From Nitrospira sp. (GTDB lineage Bacteria > Nitrospirota > Nitrospiria > Nitrospirales > Nitrospiraceae): a stretch of 64,000 bases of DNA. The position numbers and the translations under genes are program-made. Below, one piece after another: positions 9,206 to 15,476 of this stretch. The stretch spans positions 1,473,001 through 1,537,000 of the forward strand of contig CP054184.1 of NCBI GenBank assembly GCA_015709715.1, read 5' to 3'. A model generated the notes under the pieces. That model had not been told where the DNA came from and did no database searches. It saw only the letters and a program-made list of their open reading frames with translations. Every line of letters starts with the position of its first letter. Within the stretch, counting starts at the first letter, position 1.

Positions 9206-10942
9206 TCATTCCGGTTTGGATACTCCAAACGCCTCGTATGCACTGTTCCTGAGGTCATTGTCGCATGCGGCATATTCGTCCAAAATCTCTATAATTCGAT
9301 CTACTTGCTTTGCGGAATGTTTAGGTAACTGCAGGACTTCCTGCAATTCAGCTGGGGTCAAATGGTCGTCCAAGTAGAGATATGGGTCAAGCCCTCTTGA
9401 CAGAACCTGGCGCATCATTTCCCGCCAGAAACAATGCGAATCTATTGCGTTCACGAATGTGATATATCGACGGTATTCGCGTAGATCCTCTTCACGGTTT
9501 TTTGCGATGGTATCACGGAACCATTCCTGGAATTTTGCGGTTCGCATCGCGTAGTCTTCAAACAACGACCGAATGTCGATGCCATTAGGATGAGCCTTAA
9601 TATATTCCCTAGCTGGAGAGGTCCATCTTTTGGATTCCAGAAGTTTAGCCGCGTCAAGGCGAAACTCCGTACGTACTGGTTGGTCGCGTGCCCACTTTCT
9701 GTTCCAGTTAACAGGGGCAACCTTGCCGTGATTCGTATAATCACGCAGGTTCACTATAAATATGTGCTCATTAGCCTGAAAGGTTTCAGCCAGTTTGTTC
9801 CCATATTGAGCTGCAATATTGCATTCTTCGCGGATGATCTGCGAAAGATCGATTAAGGCTTTGGCCGCGCTCGCAGCTGTATAGAGCTCCTTTTCCACCT
9901 TAAGCACGAGCTCATCAAACTTCTTCCTCTCTGGCCTCCCAAACAGTTCACCTGCATCCGCCTCTTGTTTGAATTTCTCAATAGAATTAAATAGGTCTTG
10001 TACGGAAGTTTTGAAAATGCCAAAGGATTTTTCGAGGCTGGATATCCATTTATGCACGGCATAGCCTGGATGTTCGTTAATTGCCTCTCGGACGGACGTG
10101 AAGCTCTTAAAGTATTCCCTCCTGATAAGCTCATTACTCCAAGGAAGTGGTCCAAGTCGGTATGATTTTATTTCGTTGGACTGCTCTTTGGGCAATAGAT
10201 AGGGACGGATCGTGTGAATTATTTCGATAACGGTGCGTGCATCCACTATGATCTGAGGATGAAGAATCATGGGAGAGCATTCATTCAGAGAATGAGCGTA
10301 AGCGATTGCAATCTGTCCGATGCTCTCCTGCGCCTCGCATAACGCCAGGACCTGACCAAACTCTCGCCTTGCGGTGGCTGTATTGATTTGCAATTGAAGC
10401 TCATTGTAACGATCCGCGTTACGGGAACTGATAACAAAAGGTGGGATGTAGGGAGGAACCCTATGCGCTAATGCATCCCGGAAGTTCTTCGCGTAGGTTT
10501 TGTGCCAGCCAGCGATTGCTTCAGAGTTCACATAATTGCGGACTTCATCAGGAAGTGCCTTTTTTGTTTCCTGCTTGAAAAGTCCTACATGATCAGCCTT
10601 AAGTCCTAGTTTATTCTCCAACGCATAAACCCACGCAAGGTTGTCCGGTATACCGTGAGTATGTATCAAGAAAGCATGAAGATTTATTGCAAGGTCACTT
10701 TGTTCGTCGTGGCTGAGTAGCTCAGTCCTGTCTACTGGATGGAGCGAGAAAATATTCTCCATGCTCCTTTGAATGATCCCAAGTCGCCGGCAAACTCCTT
10801 GCGTTAGATATTCCTGGGCCTTTTCCACTTTGAGAATGGGCGCCAGATTTGCTGGTAGATCGACCACCAAGTCTTGCAGATTGCTCTGAACTTCTGCATA
10901 GGCTCTTCGTATCTCTGCCACCTTATCTGCCGAGTATTTCAT
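9206..10942 (-). CDS. Large cytoplasmic protein with two HEPN-like Rx4H motifs
   Basis: A 578-residue, mostly helical protein with no signal peptide or membrane segment. I do not recognise the full-length family. It appears to have two similar modules. The first contains NFRDALAHR (Arg155-His160) and the second VNLRDYTNHG (Arg400-His405). Both fit the R-[N/D/H]-x(3-5)-H motif of HEPN ribonucleases, each at the end of a predicted helix-rich segment. Tandem HEPN motifs in a mobile-element cargo gene suggest an RNA-cleaving abortive-infection protein; this is inference. The gene lies 330 bp upstream of the GGEEF gene with the same orientation but may be a separate unit. A perfect palindrome, TCACTAGTGA, lies about 36 bp before its ATG. 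Confidence 0.65.
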   Translation of the reverse strand: MKYSADKVAEIRRAYAEVQSNLQDLVVDLPANLAPILKVEKAQEYLTQGVCRRLGIIQRSMENIFSLHPVDRTELLSHDEQSDLAINLHAFLIHTHGIPDNLAWVYALENKLGLKADHVGLFKQETKKALPDEVRNYVNSEAIAGWHKTYAKNFRDALAHRVPPYIPPFVISSRNADRYNELQLQINTATARREFGQVLALCEAQESIGQIAIAYAHSLNECSPMILHPQIIVDARTVIEIIHTIRPYLLPKEQSNEIKSYRLGPLPWSNELIRREYFKSFTSVREAINEHPGYAVHKWISSLEKSFGIFKTSVQDLFNSIEKFKQEADAGELFGRPERKKFDELVLKVEKELYTAASAAKALIDLSQIIREECNIAAQYGNKLAETFQANEHIFIVNLRDYTNHGKVAPVNWNRKWARDQPVRTEFRLDAAKLLESKRWTSPAREYIKAHPNGIDIRSLFEDYAMRTAKFQEWFRDTIAKNREEDLREYRRYITFVNAIDSHCFWREMMRQVLSRGLDPYLYLDDHLTPAELQEVLQLPKHSAKQVDRIIEILDEYAACDNDLRNSAYEAFGVSKPE

Positions 10943-11661
10943 CAGGCTCCAACCAAAAAGCGTTTAGGCAACACTCATTCACTAGTGATGCCGTTTGGAT
11001 ACAAGACAAGGATGTTATCGTCGATAGTCTGCACGGTCAACGGAACATTGCCCCTACAACGGGTTATTCACCACCTAGGATCTAACATGCAAGCTTTCCA
11101 CCTGGCGGTCCACCACCTTATTCAGACTCGCGTCTACTAGATCCCTCAACTGTCTTGTCGTCCGTCGATGCTATTCTAACTAGCTGCAGCGTGGACGGCC
11201 ATTAGATCCCTTCATGTTAGTTGATAAAATATTTTTTACTCTCGTCCCCAAACGAGTCATGTTGGCAACTTCACGATCAAGTGCAATTCCTCCCCGGAGC
11301 GAATTGCCGCTCTGAGCGCACGAAAGCGCTCATACGCCTCCATATGCCTACTTCCCTTCTTGTTGTCACTGTCCGAGAATCTGTCCTCTGCTGTCCCCTC
11401 GTGACCTCTAGTGACCTCTTCCGGGGCCTTGGCTTTGTTCCGGGAATTCGCCTAGGGTGAGACGAACTAGAGCAGGGCTCACATGGAGGGAATGATGTCC
11501 AAGTCGGAGCGCGTCACACAGCAACACCGTCATCCGTGGCCTGGAGGCGAAGCCGGTCCGCGCTGCATGCCGACAGGCTGCGGGGCGGAGCGGAATGGCC
11601 CCCGTCTTGGTAACACGGGGGCGCTACCTACAGCGCTCATTACAGGAGTTCGATAGGTTCC
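10943..11661. other. Non-coding replication/control region of the element
   Basis: About 720 bases between the divergent cargo and backbone genes, with no convincing gene. It holds a perfect 10-bp palindrome at 10979-10988 close to the HEPN-like gene, a tandem 9-mer GTGACCTCT at 11401-11409 and 11411-11419, and the hairpin at 11598-11622 just before the replication gene. Base composition changes from A+T-rich to G+C-rich near 11.3-11.5 kb, marking the cargo/backbone junction. Confidence 0.5.
11598..11622 (+). other. Putative replication/nicking origin hairpin
   Basis: Perfect 8-bp stem (GCCCCCGT / ACGGGGGC) with the 9-base loop CTTGGTAAC, 39 bp before the replication-initiator ATG. From memory, the oriT/nic sites of ICEBs1 and Tn916, cut by relatives of this initiator family, are also C-run/G-run hairpins with a (C)TAACA loop. 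The resemblance supports a nicking site; it is inference. Confidence 0.5.
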
Positions 11662-12669
11662 ATGGATTCTAGCTTCACCCTCACCATCGACTGGCTGGCG
11701 TTTACGGTCCTGGCCAGCAATCCCCAAGAGACTATGAAGGTGCTTGGCGGGGACTGGAGTAAGGCCAAGGGCGGCTTCCGAGGCTATCCCTTGTCCTGGA
11801 TGCGGGTGGACGGGCTGCGCGGCGTCGGCAAACTGGGCACGAATGCGCCTCGGCGTCCGAATGAAATCCATGTGGATCTGTCGGGCGGCCTCGCGTCCGC
11901 CCTGACACGGGATCAGATCCGAACTCTGTTGCAATGGGTACATAAGCAGCAAGGGCACGTCACGCGCATTGATTGCGCGCTCGATGACCGAGCGGGCACG
12001 GTCTCGGTCAGCACGATTCGAGAGGCCGTTGCTGCCGGGCAATGTGTGACTCGTGCCGCTCAGATGCGGCATATCGTCTCGAACCTGACGCATGGGACCG
12101 GAGCGACGACCGGGGAGACAATGTACTTCGGCAGTCCGCAGAGTCAGACCCTGTTGCGCATCTATGACAAACGGCTCGAACTCCAAAGCAAGGGGCAGGA
12201 CAACTACCAGGACTATGGGACACGGTGGGAACTAGAGCTCAAGAAAGATCGGGCCGAACAGTGTGCCCGAGCATTGGCCACGTTAGACGAAGCCGATTGG
12301 AAGGAGTTGGTCATCGGCTTACTGCGATCATATGTGGACTTCCGGCAGATCCCGAAGGATGCCGAGGATGAAGAACGCTACCGCGCTCCAGTCTTGGAGT
12401 GGTACGCCCTCCTGACAGAGGGATTTCAGAAAGGGCGATTGGCCCAGGAGAAGCAGGTGCAGACCCTGCAGAACGTAAAACGATGGGTGAGTGACACCCT
12501 GACGCCGATGTTGGCGGTCATTTGTGCCACCCCTGGAGGGGAAGAATGGCTACTAAACGAAATTGTCAGGGGCATTGCTCGGTGGAAAGACCGACACCGC
12601 AATTTGCTCAAGCAATCACCCAATCGGTTTCACCGGTCTGCCGGCGGTCACGCGGGCAGCCCATGTTAG
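11662..12669 (+). CDS. Rolling-circle replication initiation factor (Rep_trans family)
   Basis: A 335-residue protein of the replication initiation factor family (PF02486 type), shared by rolling-circle plasmids, filamentous phages and the NicK/Orf20 relaxases of ICEBs1 and Tn916. Family landmarks in order are IHVDLSG (69-75), TRIDCALDD (101-109), GETMYFGS (151-158), LLRIYDKRLEL (164-174) and RWELELK (188-194). Tyr168 lies in the conserved YDK segment; which tyrosine attacks DNA cannot be fixed here. An AGGAG lies 14 bases before the ATG. The predicted origin hairpin lies immediately upstream, and the HTH and integrase genes follow on the same strand. It probably nicks and replicates the excised circle. 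Confidence 0.85.
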   Translation: MDSSFTLTIDWLAFTVLASNPQETMKVLGGDWSKAKGGFRGYPLSWMRVDGLRGVGKLGTNAPRRPNEIHVDLSGGLASALTRDQIRTLLQWVHKQQGHVTRIDCALDDRAGTVSVSTIREAVAAGQCVTRAAQMRHIVSNLTHGTGATTGETMYFGSPQSQTLLRIYDKRLELQSKGQDNYQDYGTRWELELKKDRAEQCARALATLDEADWKELVIGLLRSYVDFRQIPKDAEDEERYRAPVLEWYALLTEGFQKGRLAQEKQVQTLQNVKRWVSDTLTPMLAVICATPGGEEWLLNEIVRGIARWKDRHRNLLKQSPNRFHRSAGGHAGSPC

Positions 12670-12676
12670 GGGGACT

Positions 12677-12698
12677 GGGGGTGTCGCGAGACTCCCCC
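12677..12698 (+). repeat. Inverted repeat between rep and the HTH gene
   Basis: Stem GGGGGTGTC / GACTCCCCC with one mismatch and a GCGA loop. No T-run follows, so it is not a typical terminator. It could be a weak attenuator or a single-strand origin. Confidence 0.35.
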
Positions 12699-12711
12699 GG
12701 TGTATCTGCAC

Positions 12712-13023
12712 ATGCTCACCGTCAAAGAACTCTCCGCTTGGCTCAACATCAAAGAATCCACGCTCTACCTCTGGGTTTCAAAGAATAAAATCCCTTGCCG
12801 TCGCATTCATGGCCTCGTCCGCTTCGAACCTGAGGCGATCCAGACCTGGCTGGACAGCTTTTCCCACGCCTCCCCCCAAAAGCCTCCTCGGTCTTCCCGG
12901 CAGAGCTCTGAGGACGTAGACCACCTGATTGCGGCCGCCAAACATGCCGCCTATACTTCCCGCCACGGGGAAACCATCACACCGAGCCCACGCACGAAGG
13001 AGGAGCAGCATGGGGCTCGTTAA
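12712..13023 (+). CDS. AlpA/excisionase-like helix-turn-helix protein
   Basis: A 103-residue protein whose N-terminal 55 residues form a MerR/HTH_17 domain: MLTVKELSAWLNIKESTLY, then WVSKNKIPCRRI, then FEPEAIQTWL. This is the layout of AlpA and Xis-type DNA-binding proteins that control excision. The tail is polar and unrecognised. The ATG at 12712 is chosen because the domain starts there. Its last 14 bases overlap the integrase start, so the two are translationally coupled. It probably directs excision together with the integrase. Confidence 0.8.
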   Translation: MLTVKELSAWLNIKESTLYLWVSKNKIPCRRIHGLVRFEPEAIQTWLDSFSHASPQKPPRSSRQSSEDVDHLIAAAKHAAYTSRHGETITPSPRTKEEQHGAR

Positions 13024-14083
13024 ACGGAACAATATTTGGTGGATGTCATTTACGTATGAAGGGCGGCAAGTGCGGCGATCGACCGAAACCTCGGATAAGA
13101 AGCTGGCCGAAGCCATCCTGAGCAAGATCCGAGTGCAGATTGTCGAGGGGAAATATTTCGAAAAGCCGAAAGAAGATCCCTACACCTTTTCCCAGTTAAT
13201 GGACCGGTATCTGAAGGATCATGCGAGTCGGCGGGCCCACTACCGGCGCTATGTGAACATGGTGACGAATGTGAAAGCCTTCTTCGGCAATCCGAAACTT
13301 TCGCTGATTACGCCGAAGACCATCGTGGCCTTCAAAGCCAAGCGCTATGCCGATGGAGTCATGCCGGCCACCATTAATCGAGAGCTCGCCATGCTGAAAA
13401 AGGCCTTCAATCTGGCCTGCCGCGAATGGGAATGGGCCAAGGACAATCCGGTCTGCCGGGTGTCGATGGAGAAAGAGCAAAACTCCCGGGACCGCTGGCT
13501 GACCGAACAAGAGGAAGCACGGCTGCTGATGGCTGCGCCTGCATGGATTCGAGAAGTCGTCACCTTCGCCGTCAATACCGGCATGCGCCGGGGAGAAATT
13601 CTGGCTCTTACATGGGCGGGAGTAGACTTTTCCCGACGAACCGTGACGGTGTTCAAGTCCAAGAACGGGGAACGGCGGACGATTCCCGTCAACCAAACCG
13701 TACTGGAACTGCTCTCTCACAAATATGAGCAGAGCCGTGGGCTACGGGGAATTGAAACCCGGGTTGTGTTCTGCAGCGAAGCCAGTACCGAGTTGGATGG
13801 CAGCAACCTTCGACGAGGTTTTACGGCGGCCTTGAAGGCGGCACAGATTGAGGATCTTCATTTCCACGATCTGCGCCATACCTTTGCCACACGGCTGGTC
13901 CAAGCCGGGGTCGACTTGTACAAAGTCCAGCGGCTGCTCGGGCACAAATCTCCGAGCATGACCCAACGCTATGCGCATCACTATCCGGAAAGTTTGCGGG
14001 ATGGGGTGGAGATTTTGGACCGGGGAAAGACGTTTAGCACAAATTTAGCACAGCGACCATTTGCGCCAACGGCGGCAATGTAA
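13010..14083 (+). CDS. Tyrosine-family site-specific integrase
   Basis: A 357-residue phage-type tyrosine recombinase. The ATG at 13010 has AAGGAGGAG a few bases upstream; the longer frame from 12929 lacks this. Residues 1-50 look like an arm-binding domain, 57-150 a core-binding SAM-like domain, and 165-335 the catalytic domain. The catalytic set is complete: Arg193 in TGMRRGEIL, Lys218, His286 and Arg289 in HDLRHTFAT, His312 in LLGHKS, and Tyr321 in TQRYAH. The gene ends 13 bases from the tRNA-Thr gene, which it evidently uses as attachment site. The doubled TTTAGCACA unit overlaps its last codons. Confidence 0.95.
   Translation: MGLVKRNNIWWMSFTYEGRQVRRSTETSDKKLAEAILSKIRVQIVEGKYFEKPKEDPYTFSQLMDRYLKDHASRRAHYRRYVNMVTNVKAFFGNPKLSLITPKTIVAFKAKRYADGVMPATINRELAMLKKAFNLACREWEWAKDNPVCRVSMEKEQNSRDRWLTEQEEARLLMAAPAWIREVVTFAVNTGMRRGEILALTWAGVDFSRRTVTVFKSKNGERRTIPVNQTVLELLSHKYEQSRGLRGIETRVVFCSEASTELDGSNLRRGFTAALKAAQIEDLHFHDLRHTFATRLVQAGVDLYKVQRLLGHKSPSMTQRYAHHYPESLRDGVEILDRGKTFSTNLAQRPFAPTAAM
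14033..14052 (+). repeat. Doubled 9-mer TTTAGCACA inside the right end
   Basis: TTTAGCACA at 14033-14041 and 14044-14052, within the last codons of the integrase gene. The pair matches that at 6761-6780, including the following GC. Possible integrase arm-binding site. Confidence 0.6.
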
Positions 14084-14095
14084 GTGCTTGATAAA

Positions 14096-14142
14096 TGGAG
14101 CCGGCGAGTGGAATCGAACCACCGACCTGCGGTTTACGAAAC
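14096..14142. repeat. Right attachment-site repeat (attR), within tRNA-Thr
   Basis: Forty-seven bases identical to 6587-6633. It starts exactly at the encoded CCA end of the tRNA and ends in the anticodon loop. This is the usual crossover segment for integrases that target tRNA 3' halves. Confidence 0.9.
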
Positions 14143-14171
14143 CGCTGCTCTGCCAACTGAGCTACGCCGGC
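14096..14171 (-). tRNA. tRNA-Thr (anticodon CGU)
   Basis: A full cloverleaf of 76 bases reads on the minus strand. The acceptor stem is GCCGGCG / CGCCGGC, with discriminator U and encoded CCA. The D-arm is TAGCTCAGTTGGCAGAGC. The anticodon stem GCGGT / ACCGC encloses the loop TTCGTAA, so the anticodon is CGU. The T-arm contains GGTTCGATTCC. The gene was kept intact after integration of the mobile element because the element supplies an identical 3' half. Confidence 0.95.
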
Positions 14172-14205
14172 TTGCGGATCAGATGAAGGTCGACTGCGGA
14201 GCGCA

Positions 14206-14235
14206 ATCTTACTCAGGGGACCGAAGCACTGTCAA
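14206..14235 (-). promoter_or_regulatory. sigma70-type promoter for tRNA-Thr
   Basis: On the minus strand, TTGACA (14230-14235), an 18-base spacer and TAAGAT (14206-14211). Transcription would start about 28 bases before the mature tRNA 5' end. Confidence 0.7.
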
Positions 14236-14252
14236 CGATGGAATCGGTCTTG

Positions 14253-15407
14253 TCACGATCCAGATCGAAAACGCGCATGAGACCGCAAGTGCTCAAATAG
14301 AATCTGAGCCTTGACCTCCTCCCCTTCCGGGAATAGGTGGCAATTGTCCTGAAACCATTCGTCCCGAAACCGCTCCTGCGGAGGGATGATGAAAGGCACC
14401 GCATGTCTCTCGGCGATGTCCTGCATTACGCGATAGTTCTTCGCAAGACCCTCCACGAGGGCGTCTTCGTACCCTCGAAACGCCGCCGCCCTCGTGCTCA
14501 GATATTGTTTTCGCGCCTGTAAGAATCCGAAGAGCACCACATCAGAACCGGCAGCCTTGCTGGCGGCGACCAGCATATCCAGGTTTCTCTGAAACCCTTC
14601 CGGTGCCTGCGTCCGGACACGCCGAAGCGCCGTCTGGGGATCCACATCCCAAAAGGGTTCTGTGACAACTACGGACCCGACCGGCTCCAGCCAGCGCGCG
14701 TATAGGTACTTGGCCGTGTTGCTCCAAGCGAGAAGCGTCCTTTCGCCCGGCCGAGGCACAGTTCCCGCCCCGTGCTGACGGAAATGGGAGTATTCGGGCG
14801 TGTAATCCGAAAAAAACAGCGGCATGACGTCGTTGCCACCGCCATGATAGAGCACGATGTCTGGTTGGAGAAAGCGGTGGCGGAACATGTAGCCGGCCAA
14901 CGCTTCCGCGCTCGTGCCGTAGTTGAGTCCGGCATTCACGACCTGAACCTTTCGGCTCGTCATGGCCTGGAGCTTGGCTTCCAGGCGAGCCACCCAGGTG
15001 TCGGCAGGGTTCTTGATGAACGGCCACATGAACGTGGTCGATCCGCCCAACACGAGAATTCGGACGGTATTAGGCGGCTTGTCGACCGTAAATTCTTCGT
15101 TCCGATACCCGAGCGAGTTGGTCTGCACGTAACCGTCAGCCGCCAGATTGGGTGTATGGGTATAGAGCAGGTAGGGATGCGGCAGGAGTGAAGCGGCCTC
15201 GTTGCCTACGGCAGTCGATCCGGCCGCGGCAGGGCGCTCCAAATAGAGATCGATCGTCCGTTTTCCATTGGCAAATGGGAGCCGCTCATACAGATAACCT
15301 GTGATCCCCTCGAGCAATACGAGCGAGAGACCGCTGCTCACGAAAAGAAGCAGGACCGGGAACACCACCCGGTTCCGACCAGTCTGCCCCGCTCGGCCTG
15401 ACCGCAT
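14253..15407 (-). CDS. Membrane-anchored SGNH/GDSL-like hydrolase
   Basis: A 384-residue protein starting at the ATG at 15407, which has GGAGG six bases upstream; the ATG two codons earlier is too close to that site. A single N-terminal membrane helix lies around residues 12-35 (VVFPVLLLFVSSGLSLVLLE), leaving the rest outside the cytoplasm. SGNH blocks are present: block I ILVLGGSTTF, block III YHGGGND and block V DNCHLFPEGE with the Asp/His pair. Such proteins often remove or transfer O-acyl groups on polysaccharides, but the substrate is not evident. A related but diverged SGNH gene lies in the exopolysaccharide operon at 50096-51232. Confidence 0.75.
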   Translation of the reverse strand: MRSGRAGQTGRNRVVFPVLLLFVSSGLSLVLLEGITGYLYERLPFANGKRTIDLYLERPAAAGSTAVGNEAASLLPHPYLLYTHTPNLAADGYVQTNSLGYRNEEFTVDKPPNTVRILVLGGSTTFMWPFIKNPADTWVARLEAKLQAMTSRKVQVVNAGLNYGTSAEALAGYMFRHRFLQPDIVLYHGGGNDVMPLFFSDYTPEYSHFRQHGAGTVPRPGERTLLAWSNTAKYLYARWLEPVGSVVVTEPFWDVDPQTALRRVRTQAPEGFQRNLDMLVAASKAAGSDVVLFGFLQARKQYLSTRAAAFRGYEDALVEGLAKNYRVMQDIAERHAVPFIIPPQERFRDEWFQDNCHLFPEGEEVKAQILFEHLRSHARFRSGS

Positions 15408-15476
15408 CACCATCCTCCGACAGTCTGGAGAACCGGATACGTGTTCGTCCGCCCACTTGTGATTTCGATGGCCTCT

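Larger units (their letters stand above)
6587..14142. mobile_element. tRNA-Thr-integrated replicative mobile element with TIR/GGEEF/HEPN cargo
   Basis: Bounded by an exact 47-bp direct repeat (6587-6633 and 14096-14142). The right copy is the 3' half of an intact tRNA-Thr gene, from the anticodon to the terminal CCA. The tyrosine integrase gene ends 13 bases from the tRNA, as in tRNA-targeting islands. The right part carries a replication initiator with an origin-like hairpin, a small HTH protein and the integrase, all on the plus strand. The left part carries three minus-strand cargo genes that are visibly richer in A+T. There are no capsid, secretion or coupling-protein genes, so it is best described as a small integrative, possibly mobilisable, element. 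Confidence 0.85.

Noticed and set aside
11530..12186. 218-codon minus-strand frame over the origin and rep gene
   Set aside because: It is antisense to rep and covers the origin hairpin, with no ribosome site and no family-like sequence.
12677..12698. Terminator between rep and the HTH gene
   Set aside because: It has a good stem but no T-run, and the downstream genes appear to need read-through transcription.
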